DNA of 64,000 nucleotides from Alphaproteobacteria bacterium (GTDB taxonomy: Bacteria; Pseudomonadota; Alphaproteobacteria; Rhizobiales; Beijerinckiaceae). The stretch is from contig VGDT01000013.1 in the NCBI GenBank assembly GCA_016869595.1, forward strand, positions 1-64,000, written 5' to 3'. The notes under the pieces were generated by a model. The model was not told where the DNA came from. It saw nothing but the letters and a program-made list of their open reading frames with translations, and made no database searches. Made by a program: the position numbers and the translations under genes. Below, one piece after another: positions 9,256 to 17,030 of this stretch (the stretch's first letter is position 1; the number at the start of each line of letters is the position of its first letter).

Positions 9256-9840
9256 TTATTTCTCGCCCCAGTTCTCGATGCTTGGATCGCGCTTGGACTT
9301 TTCGAGATTATCCGCCTGTTCAGACAGTTGGTAATTGCGATTTTGCGCCACCATGGCCTCGGCGCCGTCCTTCAGGATCGCGATTTTCATCTGCTCCGTG
9401 GCGAGGCGATTGAGTTCATTGATCCACTGATTGAGATTAAGCATCAACTTGCGTTTGCGTTCTCTTTGGATCTCATGCGACGAGTCATTGTTGTCTGAGA
9501 GCGCCAGTTCTTCCTGAGCCTCTGCAATCATTCCATCGAGCTTTTTGACGTTCTCTTCGACGGCGGCGACCTGATCGGCAGCGCCCGATTTTGCCTTTTC
9601 GAGGGCCGCTTCGGCCTCAGCGCGCGCCTTCTTGAGATTGTCGAGGCCGTTCTGCAGCCAACTCGACTGAATTTTCAAAAGCGAGTCGCGCGGAACGCCG
9701 CTGATGTTCAACGAATTCGGAAGGGGAAAATATTTGCCGAGCTGCGCGGCCTCGGCCGGTGGGGCCAGGGTTGCGCAAGCGAGCAGGCCTATGAGCGCCA
9801 ATGTCGCGCGGACGCTGACCATTTTGTGACGGAAGCTCAT
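9256..9840 (-). CDS. exported coiled-coil protein, unknown
   Basis: 194 residues, family not recognised. A clear signal peptide (MSFRHKMVSVRATLALIGLLAC, cleavage after PPAEAA) is followed by a short domain with YFPLPNSLNISGVPRD. Two long helices with heptad pattern come next: LDNLKKARAEAEAALEKAK and VEENVKKLDGMIAEAQEEL, then NQWINELNRLATEQMK. It is probably a periplasmic coiled-coil protein. The start is set at 9840 because GGGGAGAG lies just upstream; a longer frame continuing to 10161 would run across the TPP riboswitch on the opposite strand. It is convergent with zapA and divergent from the thiamine operon. Confidence 0.75.
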   Translation of the reverse strand: MSFRHKMVSVRATLALIGLLACATLAPPAEAAQLGKYFPLPNSLNISGVPRDSLLKIQSSWLQNGLDNLKKARAEAEAALEKAKSGAADQVAAVEENVKKLDGMIAEAQEELALSDNNDSSHEIQRERKRKLMLNLNQWINELNRLATEQMKIAILKDGAEAMVAQNRNYQLSEQADNLEKSKRDPSIENWGEK

Positions 9841-9989
9841 GATTTCTCTCCCCATATGCAGCGCTTTTTCAACGCGCTTTTCTTGCTCAAACTGGGCTAT
9901 CGGTTGATTTCTGGCAAGTCCTGATGCGCTGTGGTCGAATGAGAGAGCCAGGCGCAACGCTTGACTGCCGCGGCGCTTTCGCGCGAGCC

Positions 9990-10135
9990 TAGATGCGCCG
10001 GGGGAGCCCCGCCCGGCGGCGCGCTTCAAAGTTCGCCGCAAGGGGGCTGAGAGGCCGCATGAGGCGCCGCGAGGCGCGGGCGCGGCGACCCTTCGAACCT
10101 GATCCAGTTGAGACTGGCGGAGGGATGGTGTCAGC
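9990..10135 (+). promoter_or_regulatory. TPP riboswitch (thi box)
   Basis: The conserved TPP aptamer blocks are visible: a GGGGGAGCCCC-type P1/P2 segment near 10000, the invariant GGGGCTGAGA at about 10043-10052, and a near-consensus 3' block ACCCTTCGAACCTGATCCAG...CTGGCGGAGGGA at about 10088-10126. It sits 25-30 bases upstream of thiO, the first gene of the thiamine operon. Binding of thiamine pyrophosphate would repress that operon, here probably by sequestering the ribosome site because the aptamer ends so close to the start codon. Confidence 0.93.
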
Positions 10136-10159
10136 AAAATTCTCCGAAAGGCGCGCTCC

Positions 10160-11218
10160 ATGCTCGCGCGCGTGATTGGCGCCGGCGTCGCCGGACTGTG
10201 CGCGGCTTACGCGCTCGCTCAGAAGGGCGTCGACGTCGAAATTGTCGAGCGCGAGGCGTCGCCGGGCCTCGGCTGCTCTCGTTTCGCCGGCGGTATGATC
10301 GCGCCCTGGTGCGAGCTGGAAAGCGCCGAGCCTCTGGTTGCGACGCTCGGCGAAGAAGCGCTCGGTTTCTGGTCGCACGAGATCGGCGTCGCCACGGTCG
10401 CCGGCAGCCTTGTGGTCGCTCCCCAGCGCGAGCGCGCCGAACTTGCCGACTTCGCCTGCCGCACCAGCCATTTTGAGACCCTGGACGCGAAGGGAGTCGC
10501 GGCGCTCGAACCGGATCTCGCCGGGCGCTTCGAGACGGCGCTGTTTTTTGCCGAAGAAGCTCATCTCGACCCCCGCGCCGCGCTGGTCGCGCTGACCGAG
10601 CGTCTCGCCTGCATGCCGAATGTGACGCTGTATTTACAGCAGGACGCCGCCCAACTGGCCACAGCGCCTGACTGGACCATCGACTGCCGCGGTTTCGCGG
10701 CGCGCGACGCCCTCTCTGGACTACGCGGCGTGAAGGGGGAGATGCTGATTTTGCGCAGCGAGGAGATTTCTCTCTCGCGTCCTGTGCGTATGCTGCATCC
10801 GCGCCGGCCGGTCTACCTCGTTCCACGCGGCGAAGGTCTGTTCATGGTCGGCGCGACGATGATCGAGAATGAGGAGCGCGCGCGGGTCACCGCGCGCTCG
10901 GTCGTCGAACTCGTCAATTCGGCCTTCGCCATCCACCCGGCCTTTGCGGAAGCCGAGATCATCGAAATGGGGTCCGACCTTCGGCCGGCCTTCCCCGACA
11001 ATCTGCCCCGTCTTTTGAAACGGGATCGCGCTCTCTATATCAATGGGCTCTACCGCCACGGGTTCCTGCTTGCGCCGGCGTTGGCGCGCCGCGCTGCTGA
11101 GGTCGTCGTCAACGACGAATATTTCCCAGAGGTGATGGATGCTCATTCAGATCAACGGGCGATCGCAGGACGTCCGCGCGACCACGCTGCAGTTGCTGCT
11201 GCAGGAACTGGGGTATGA
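10160..11218 (+). CDS. thiO: glycine oxidase ThiO
   Basis: FAD-dependent D-amino-acid oxidase family enzyme that oxidises glycine to dehydroglycine for thiazole synthesis, the aerobic route replacing ThiH. 352 residues. The N-terminal dinucleotide fold is VIGAGVAGLCAAYALAQKGVDVEIVE, then LGCSRFAGGMIAPWCELE (flavin contact), and the C-terminal PAFPDNLPRL plus INGLYRHGFLLAPALA, the substrate/FAD site typical of ThiO. The last 80 bases overlap thiS in another frame, giving an unusual non-conserved tail (about 27 residues). First gene after the TPP riboswitch. Confidence 0.93.
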   Translation: MLARVIGAGVAGLCAAYALAQKGVDVEIVEREASPGLGCSRFAGGMIAPWCELESAEPLVATLGEEALGFWSHEIGVATVAGSLVVAPQRERAELADFACRTSHFETLDAKGVAALEPDLAGRFETALFFAEEAHLDPRAALVALTERLACMPNVTLYLQQDAAQLATAPDWTIDCRGFAARDALSGLRGVKGEMLILRSEEISLSRPVRMLHPRRPVYLVPRGEGLFMVGATMIENEERARVTARSVVELVNSAFAIHPAFAEAEIIEMGSDLRPAFPDNLPRLLKRDRALYINGLYRHGFLLAPALARRAAEVVVNDEYFPEVMDAHSDQRAIAGRPRDHAAVAAAGTGV

Positions 11219-11336
11219 CGACAAGACCGTCGGCACCGCCTTGAATCAGGAGTTTGTGCGCGCCAGGGACCGCGCCGAAACGCCGCTTCGCGAAGGCGAC
11301 GCCGTCGAGATCGTGACTCCAAGACAGGGCGGGTGA
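11139..11336 (+). CDS. thiS: sulfur carrier protein ThiS
   Basis: 65-residue ubiquitin-like sulfur carrier whose C-terminal Gly-Gly is adenylated and thiocarboxylated, then donates sulfur to ThiG. It begins MLIQINGRSQDV, has the family core LLQELGYDDKTVGTALNQEFV, and ends in RQGG as required. It overlaps the 3' end of thiO by 80 bases and is 13 bases upstream of thiG. No ThiF activating enzyme is encoded in the window, so ThiF or MoeB must be supplied from elsewhere. Confidence 0.95.
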   Translation: MLIQINGRSQDVRATTLQLLLQELGYDDKTVGTALNQEFVRARDRAETPLREGDAVEIVTPRQGG

Positions 11337-11349
11337 GCAGGCTTGATGA

Positions 11350-12138
11350 ATGACTGACCCGGTGAGGCTTTACGACGTCGCGCTCTCCTCGCGGCTGCTG
11401 CTCGGCACGGCGCGCTATCCCTCGCCGGCGATCCTCGCTGAGGCCATTCGCGCGTCGGGCTGCGAAATCGTCACGGTCTCGCTGCGGCGCGAAGCGGGCG
11501 GGGCGCGGGCGGGCGAAGCCTTCTGGAGCCTTATCCGCGACATCGGCGTCCGAGTGCTGCCCAACACCGCCGGCTGCCGCACCGCCAAAGAGGCCATCGC
11601 GACAGCGCAGATGGCGCGCGAAGTCTTCGCGACCGACTGGATCAAGCTCGAAGTGATCGGCGAGGAGGACACGCTCCAGCCCGACGTCTTCGGGCTCGTC
11701 GAAGCGGCGCGCGCGCTCGCCGACGACGGCTTCAAGGTCTTCCCCTATACGACCGACGATCTCGTGGTCGCGGAAAGGCTGCTCGACGCCGGCTGTCGCG
11801 TGCTGATGCCCTGGGCCGCGCCAATCGGCTCCGGGCGCGGCGTCAACGACGTTTTTGCGCTAAGGGCGCTGCGCGCGCATTTTCCCGACACGCCCCTCAT
11901 CGTCGATGCGGGGCTTGGCGCGCCGTCCCACGCCGCGCTCGTCATGGAGATGGGCTATGACGCGGTGCTGCTCAACACCGCAGTTTCGCGCGCCGGCGAC
12001 CCGGTGCTGATGGCGCGCGCCTTCGCCCTCGCGATCGAAGCAGGCCGGGCGGGCTTCCTCGCCGAGCCGATGACCCCGCGCGACATGGCGGAGCCTTCGA
12101 CGCCGGTCATTGGCCGCCCCTTCGACAGATTGGCCTGA
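11350..12138 (+). CDS. thiG: thiazole synthase
   Basis: Condenses deoxyxylulose 5-phosphate, ThiS thiocarboxylate and dehydroglycine into the thiazole phosphate moiety. TIM barrel of 262 residues. The Schiff-base lysine lies in [17 protein letters not shown] near residue 100, and the C-terminal phosphate site reads [15 protein letters not shown] and [25 protein letters not shown]. The family more often has MPLGSPIGSG, a mild variation. Third gene of the thi operon; the following thiE reading begins within or just after its end. Confidence 0.97.
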   Translation: MTDPVRLYDVALSSRLLLGTARYPSPAILAEAIRASGCEIVTVSLRREAGGARAGEAFWSLIRDIGVRVLPNTAGCRTAKEAIATAQMAREVFATDWIKLEVIGEEDTLQPDVFGLVEAARALADDGFKVFPYTTDDLVVAERLLDAGCRVLMPWAAPIGSGRGVNDVFALRALRAHFPDTPLIVDAGLGAPSHAALVMEMGYDAVLLNTAVSRAGDPVLMARAFALAIEAGRAGFLAEPMTPRDMAEPSTPVIGRPFDRLA

Positions 12139-12151
12139 GGGAAACGGGCTG

Positions 12152-13522
12152 GTGACGGCGCTGAGGCTCGATCCCTTCTATCTCATCGTCGACGACGCCG
12201 ATTGGCTTTCCCGCCTGCTGCCGCAGGGCGTTAGGCTCGTGCAGTTGCGGGTGAAGGATCGCGCCGAGTCGGAATTGCGCGCGCAGATCACGATGGCGCG
12301 GGGATTGTGCGCGCGACATGGCGCGCAGCTCGTCGTCAATGACTATTGGCGGCTCGCGATGGACGAAGGCTGCGACTTCGTCCATCTCGGCCAGGGCGAT
12401 CTCGACAGCGCTGATATCCCGGCGTTGCGCCGCGCCGGCGTCAGAATCGGCGTGTCGACTCATGACCAAGCCGAACTCGACCGTGCGCTGTCCGTCGGCG
12501 CGGACTATGTCGCGCTGGGGCCGATCTATCCGACGCTGCTGAAACAAATGGCCTTTGCGCCGCAGGGCCTCGCCAGGATCGGCGTCTGGAAAGCGGCGAT
12601 CGGCGAGACGCCGCTTGTCGCGATCGGAGGACTCACCCCCGAACGCGCCGTCGCCGCGCTCGCGGCCGGCGCGGACAGCGCCTGCGTCGTCACCGATATT
12701 TTGCGCAGCGCCGACCCGGAGGCGCGTACGCGGGAATGGATCGAAGCGACGCAGCCCTGGCGTGACGGCGCGGGCTTCTTTGAGCCGGACTATGCCGGCG
12801 CGAGAGTATGCCCTTCGCCCAACCATGGCGAACGCCTGCGGCCGATCTCGTCGCTCATCCTTCATTACACGGGGATGCCGACTTCGGAATCAGCGCTCGC
12901 GCTGCTCTGCAACCCGCGCTCAAAGGTCTCGGCGCATTATTTCGTCGAGGAAGATGGGCGCGTGCTGCAGCTCGTGCCCGAGTCTCGGTGCGGCTGGCAC
13001 GCCGGAATAAGCTTCTGGGCAGGCGAGACGGACATGAATTCCGCGTCGATCGGAATCGAAATCGTTCATCCCGGTTACCTCGACCCGCGTCCCTATCCTA
13101 TGGTGCAAATCGAGGCGACGGCGGCGCTCGCAAAGGACATCTGCCGACGCCATGCGATCCCGCCCGAGCGCGTGCTCGCGCATTCCGACATCGCTCCCAG
13201 CCGCAAGCGGGATCCCGGCGAGTTCTTCCCTTGGGAAGAGCTCGCCCGCCGCGGCGTCGGGCGGGTCGTCGAGGAGAATCTGGGCCCGGGCGCGACGACG
13301 ATCGCGCTCGGCGACGAGGGGGCGAAGGTCGCCTCGCTCCAGCGCGATCTTGCGGCTTACGGCTATGGCGTAGAGCAGACAGGAGTCTATGACGCCCAGA
13401 CCGTTCGGGTGGTCGAGGCCTTCCAGCGCCACTTCCGACGCACGCGAGTCGATGGCCGCGCCGACGGCGAAACGCGCGTCGCGCTTGCGCGTCTCGTCGC
13501 CGCGTTAGGGGAACGCGTTTGA
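12152..13522 (+). CDS. thiE: ThiE - N-acetylmuramoyl-L-alanine amidase fusion
   Basis: 456 residues with two unrelated enzyme domains in one uninterrupted frame. Residues about 1-205 are thiamine-phosphate synthase with its motifs present: LVQLRVKD, VVNDYWRLA, DFVHLGQGDL, GVSTHDQAE, ALGPIYPT and AIGGLTPERA. Residues about 215-385 are an Amidase_2 (AmpD/AmiD) zinc amidase with SLILHYTGMPTS, SAHYFVEEDG, GWHAG, SIGIEIVHPG and HSDIAPSRKRDPG. The end (about 390-456) looks like a PG_binding_1 domain (LGDEGAKVASLQRDLAAYGYGV). The GTG at 12152 follows the thiG stop; an in-frame ATG at 12110 overlaps thiG. No in-frame start that would allow a separate amidase was found at the junction (about 12775). 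A cryptic frameshift cannot be excluded. Confidence 0.88.
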   Translation: MTALRLDPFYLIVDDADWLSRLLPQGVRLVQLRVKDRAESELRAQITMARGLCARHGAQLVVNDYWRLAMDEGCDFVHLGQGDLDSADIPALRRAGVRIGVSTHDQAELDRALSVGADYVALGPIYPTLLKQMAFAPQGLARIGVWKAAIGETPLVAIGGLTPERAVAALAAGADSACVVTDILRSADPEARTREWIEATQPWRDGAGFFEPDYAGARVCPSPNHGERLRPISSLILHYTGMPTSESALALLCNPRSKVSAHYFVEEDGRVLQLVPESRCGWHAGISFWAGETDMNSASIGIEIVHPGYLDPRPYPMVQIEATAALAKDICRRHAIPPERVLAHSDIAPSRKRDPGEFFPWEELARRGVGRVVEENLGPGATTIALGDEGAKVASLQRDLAAYGYGVEQTGVYDAQTVRVVEAFQRHFRRTRVDGRADGETRVALARLVAALGERV

Positions 13523-14370
13523 AGGCTATCGTCGTGACGGGCGCTTCGACCGGGATCGGCGCCGCCTGCGTCAGCCTCTTGGTCGAGAAGGGATTCCTCG
13601 TCTTCGCGTCAGTGCGCAAGGAGTCGGACGCGGCCGCGCTCGCCGCGCGGCATGGCGCGTCCGTCGTTCCGCTGCTGTTCGACGTGACGGACGCCGAGGC
13701 CGTCGCGGCCGCCGCCAGGAATGTCGAGGCGCGGCTCGGCGACGAAACGCTCGCCGGCCTCGTCAACAATGCCGGCGTCGCCGTTCCGGGCCCGCTGCTG
13801 CATCTGCCGATCGAAGAGTTTCGGCGCCAGATCGAGATCAATCTCGTCGGCCAGCTCCAGGTCATTCAGGCCTTCGCGCCTTTGCTTGGCGCCGGCGAAC
13901 AGCGACACGGCGCGCCTGGCCGCATCGTCAACATGAGTTCGGTCGCCGGGCGCTTCGCTGCGCCGTTTCTGGGCGCCTACAACGCCTCGAAATTCGGGCT
14001 CGAAGGCCTGTCGGACGCGCTGCGCCGCGAACTGATGGTCTATGGCGTCGACGTGATCCTCATAGAGCCTGGAATGATCGCGACGCCGATCTGGGACAAG
14101 GCGGAAGAAACCGACTTCGGCATGTTCGCGGGCGCATCCTATGCCGCCCCGGGCCGGAGAATGCTGAAGTGGCTTGTCGAGGAAGGCCGCCGCGCGCCAG
14201 GACCCGAGGTCGTCGCAAGGGCCGTGCTGCGGGCGCTGACCGACCGGCGGCCGCCCGTCCGTATTCCCGTCGTAAGGAATCGGTTTACTGACTATACGCT
14301 GCGCAGCTTATTGCCGGCGCGGCTTCTGGATTGGCTAACGGCGCGCCGACTGGGGTTGTTGCCAAAATAG
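13519..14370 (+). CDS. SDR-family oxidoreductase
   Basis: Classical short-chain dehydrogenase/reductase, 283 residues, NAD(P)-dependent; substrate unknown. The cofactor motif is VVTGASTGIGAACV at the N-terminus, NNAGVAVPGP near residue 90 and the catalytic SSVAGR...YNASK pattern (Ser then YxxxK) near 140-160, followed by IEPGMIATPI. The start is a TTG that overlaps the upstream TGA (TTGA), so it is translationally coupled to the ThiE-amidase gene and possibly under the same riboswitch. The C-terminal extension (RNRFTDYTLRSLLPARLLDWL) resembles SDRs acting on retinol/steroid-like or lipid substrates; this is only an inference. Confidence 0.9.
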   Translation: MKAIVVTGASTGIGAACVSLLVEKGFLVFASVRKESDAAALAARHGASVVPLLFDVTDAEAVAAAARNVEARLGDETLAGLVNNAGVAVPGPLLHLPIEEFRRQIEINLVGQLQVIQAFAPLLGAGEQRHGAPGRIVNMSSVAGRFAAPFLGAYNASKFGLEGLSDALRRELMVYGVDVILIEPGMIATPIWDKAEETDFGMFAGASYAAPGRRMLKWLVEEGRRAPGPEVVARAVLRALTDRRPPVRIPVVRNRFTDYTLRSLLPARLLDWLTARRLGLLPK

Positions 14371-14440
14371 GCTAACGCGGGGCGCCAGGCCGATCTTTCG
14401 ACCGCCCGAGCGACCATAGAGCTGAAAGAGGAGGAAGCCC

Positions 14441-14851
14441 ATGTCGAACGCGAACGAATGTGGGACCGCGCCGAAACACGGCGTCGTCTGCTGGAACGAA
14501 CTCAATGTCCACGACGTCGAGCGCGCCAAGAAGTTCTACAGCGAATCTCTCGGCTGGAGCTTTGAGGGAATGCCGATGGAGGACTTCACATACTGGATCA
14601 TCAGCTGCGACGGCGCGCGGGTCGGCGGCATGTTCGAGATGAAAGGCCCGGAATTCGAGGGTGTTCCGGAACACTGGCTAACCTACATCGGCGTCGACGA
14701 CGTAAATGCGCGCCTAGAGAAGGCCAACGCCGCCGGCGCGACAATCTGCAAGGACGCCTTTGACATTCCAGGCGTCGGCCGGATGGCCGTGCTGCAGGAG
14801 CCCGGCGGCGCCATGGTCGCCTGGATGACGCCGAAACCCATGGAAATTTAG
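14441..14851 (+). CDS. VOC family (glyoxalase-like) protein
   Basis: 136-residue vicinal-oxygen-chelate protein built from paired beta-alpha-beta modules. The N-terminal WNELNVHDVERAKKFYSESLGW and C-terminal GRMAVLQEPGGAMVAWMTP are typical of the stand-alone bacterial VOC/glyoxalase group of unknown substrate; a putative metal ligand His/Glu set is present but not assignable by eye. A strong GAGGAGGAA ribosome site precedes the ATG. It is monocistronic, directly upstream of the decayed toxin-antitoxin locus on the other strand. Confidence 0.88.
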   Translation: MSNANECGTAPKHGVVCWNELNVHDVERAKKFYSESLGWSFEGMPMEDFTYWIISCDGARVGGMFEMKGPEFEGVPEHWLTYIGVDDVNARLEKANAAGATICKDAFDIPGVGRMAVLQEPGGAMVAWMTPKPMEI

Positions 14852-14869
14852 CCAAGTGCGGCGCGCAGA

Positions 14870-14941
14870 TCGGCCAGTGTCGTCATGAGCGTCAAAGGCT
14901 CGAAAGGCGACGGCTATTGGGCGGGGTGGAGTGGGCGTCAC
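14870..14941 (-). pseudogene. possible stub of GNAT-type toxin partner
   Basis: Directly after the DUF1778 remnant, a GTG overlaps its TGA stop and opens MTPTPPRPIA...FRAFDAHDD. This loosely resembles the first 20 or so residues of the GNAT acetyltransferase toxins that accompany DUF1778 (a proline-rich start, then an AFD/GFD motif). Nothing toxin-like follows before the VOC gene, so at most a stub remains. The similarity is short and weak. Confidence 0.25.
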
Positions 14942-15214
14942 TCCCACGGCGCTTTGGTCGTCATCATGCGCCGCAACCTCTCGTTTAGCGCGGGCGGCGC
15001 ATCAAGCTGCTCGACGAAGCGGGCATCGTCTTTCGGATCAATATTGAACAGGACGCGATCCAGCAGAGCGTCCTGGGCCGCGCCCGGCTTCGAGCAGAAA
15101 CTCTGTTCGCGTCTTACCGAGGAATTGAGCGGCGCGCGCGATGAGTTCGAGATCCTCGGGCATGATTCGAAGATTGAGCGTTTCGCGCTTTTCCGCTGAA
15201 CGATTGCCGGCCAT
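14938..15214 (-). pseudogene. frameshifted DUF1778 (TacA-like) antitoxin
   Basis: The N-terminal half, starting MAGNRSAEKRETLNLRIMPED and running to KTRTEFLLEAG, is a ribbon-helix-helix DUF1778 antitoxin. The second half, AAQDALLDRVLFNIDPKDDA then FVEQLDAPPALNERLRRMM...APWE, is equally family-like but in another frame. The switch falls in the GC run at about 15076-15088, so one base was lost or gained there. DUF1778 proteins neutralise GNAT acetyltransferases that acetylate aminoacyl-tRNA. The full toxin gene is missing downstream. A sequencing error could cause the frameshift but not the missing toxin. Confidence 0.75.
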
Positions 15215-15538
15215 GAAGTTTTTCTCAAGTAGTTTCTTGCCTTTAGCAAGGCAAAGATGCCACGTCACAAGCCGGGGACGCCCGATCGCATACGTTGCCG
15301 CCACTAGCGAATCGGAGCCATGAAAATGTTACATCTATTTGGCGGAGGCTCCTTTAAGTTGGAATGTCCTCTGGGTCGTGCATCTCTTGCGCTAAGGGCT
15401 AAACTGAATGTTCGACTCCTAACATTGGCCGCTGCCGTCGTGAGCGTTGCCGCGGTTGCCCTTCGGCATTGGGCGGCTTGACCTCAAACCCGTTACGGGC
15501 GACCTATCTGCCGTCCGCAACGACCGCCGAAGCGACCC
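15215..15538. other. intergenic region between DUF1778 remnant and ispG
   Basis: 324 bases with no convincing gene, hairpin or repeat. It must hold the ispG promoter and originally that of the antitoxin. A candidate -35 (cttgacc near 15478) has no well-spaced -10, so I assign no promoter. Slightly AT-richer than neighbours around 15310-15420. Confidence 0.4.
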
Positions 15539-16837
15539 ATGAACGAAGCCGCGCAAGAGACCCGCCTGCCTGATCCGGTCGCCGCCGAGCCCGCGCCCCG
15601 CCATGGCGCCTGCGCGGTCGAGATCGGCGTTGGGCCCGGCGCTGTGATCGTTGGCGGCGGCGCGCCAATCGTCGTTCAATCCATGACCAACACCGACACG
15701 GCGGACGTCGACTCGACGGTCGCCCAGGTGACGGCGCTGGCGCAGGCCGGCTCCGAACTCGTGCGCATCACCGTCGATCGCGACGAGGCGGCGGCGGCCG
15801 TTCCGCATATTCGCGACAGGCTGGACCAGAAAGGCATAAACGTCCCGCTCATCGGCGATTTCCACTACATCGGCCACAAGCTTCTCGCCGATCATCCGGC
15901 CTGCGGCGAGGCGCTCGCCAAATACCGCATCAATCCTGGCAATGTCGGCTTCAAGGAAAAGCGGGACAGGCAGTTCGCGTCGATCGTCGAGCTTGCAGCC
16001 AAGCATGGCAAGGCGGTGCGCATCGGGGCGAATTGGGGCTCGCTCGATCAGGAGCTGCTGACCTATCTCATGGATCTGAACCACGCCTCGGACCGGCCGC
16101 TCGACGCGCGCGCCGTGACCCGCGAGGCGCTGGTCCGCTCGGCGCTGATGTCGGCGCGCCGCGCCGAAGAGATCGGCCTCTCAAAAGACCGCATCGTCAT
16201 CTCGGCGAAGGTCTCGGCGGTGCAGGACCTCATCGCCGTCTATCGCATGCTGGCGGCGCGCAGCGACTATGCGCTGCATCTCGGCCTCACTGAGGCCGGC
16301 ATGGGCTCGAAGGGCGTGGTAGCGTCATCAGCCGCGCTCGGCGTGCTGCTGCAGGACGGCATCGGCGACACGATCCGGGTGTCGCTGACGCCCGAGCCCG
16401 GCGGCGACCGCGCGCTCGAAGTGCGCGTCGCCCAGGAAATTCTGCAGACCATGGGCTTTCGCACTTTCGTGCCGCTCGTCGCGGCCTGTCCCGGGTGCGG
16501 GCGCACCACCTCGACCGTATTTCAGGAACTTGCGCGCGACATTCAGGCGCATATCCGCGAGCGCATGGCCGTCTGGCGTGCGCAATATCCCGGCGTCGAG
16601 ACGCTCAATGTCGCGGTGATGGGCTGCATTGTGAACGGACCCGGCGAGTCGAAACACGCCGACATCGGCATTTCGCTGCCCGGCACGGGCGAAACTCCGG
16701 CGGCGCCCGTCTTCATCGACGGCAAGAAGGCGATGACCTTGCGCGGCGAGGGCATCGCCGAAGAATTCACCCGCATCGTCGACGATTACGTCATCCGCCG
16801 CTTCGGCGGCGGCGAAAAGGGCGAAGCGGCGGAGTAG
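15539..16837 (+). CDS. ispG: 4-hydroxy-3-methylbut-2-en-1-yl diphosphate synthase
   Basis: MEP-pathway enzyme (GcpE) that reductively converts MEcPP to HMBPP for isoprenoids using a 4Fe-4S cluster. 432 residues. Substrate-binding barrel: [27 protein letters not shown] and [13 protein letters not shown]. The C-terminal cluster domain contains [17 protein letters not shown] (two Cys) and [22 protein letters not shown] (third Cys). The presence of IspG signals the non-mevalonate pathway, as expected for this group. The start is not supported by a strong ribosome site; other methionines occur only after the conserved region, so this one is likely. Confidence 0.97.
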   Translation: MNEAAQETRLPDPVAAEPAPRHGACAVEIGVGPGAVIVGGGAPIVVQSMTNTDTADVDSTVAQVTALAQAGSELVRITVDRDEAAAAVPHIRDRLDQKGINVPLIGDFHYIGHKLLADHPACGEALAKYRINPGNVGFKEKRDRQFASIVELAAKHGKAVRIGANWGSLDQELLTYLMDLNHASDRPLDARAVTREALVRSALMSARRAEEIGLSKDRIVISAKVSAVQDLIAVYRMLAARSDYALHLGLTEAGMGSKGVVASSAALGVLLQDGIGDTIRVSLTPEPGGDRALEVRVAQEILQTMGFRTFVPLVAACPGCGRTTSTVFQELARDIQAHIRERMAVWRAQYPGVETLNVAVMGCIVNGPGESKHADIGISLPGTGETPAAPVFIDGKKAMTLRGEGIAEEFTRIVDDYVIRRFGGGEKGEAAE

Positions 16838-17030
16838 GCCCCCACCCCAGCCCTCCCCCGCTTCGCAAACCGGGTGTTCCCGGTTTGCGTATCTATGCCG
16901 AAGTCGGCAACAGCCGACTTCGGATGGGAGAGGGAGCAGACAGCGCTTTTCAATTGAAACGACGCGAACGCTGATCGTTGGCGTCCCCTCTCCCGCGGAG
17001 CGGGGGAGGGACAGGGAGGGGGCGTCCCTA
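16838..17030. repeat. nested-hairpin intergenic element
   Basis: Long inverted arms (ccctcccccgcttcgc at 16851-16866 and its near complement gcggagcgggggaggg at 16995-17010) enclose two further perfect hairpins: a 10-bp stem at 16865-16874/16879-16888 with loop tgtt, and an 11-bp stem at 16898-16908/16913-16923 with loop aaca. The structure looks like a dispersed non-coding palindromic element inserted between convergent ispG and the glycosylase gene. It may also end both transcripts, although there is no T run. Confidence 0.65.

Noticed and set aside
9240-9256. 6S RNA gene downstream of zapA
   Set aside because: Only 15 bases remain before the convergent gene, so there is no space for one.
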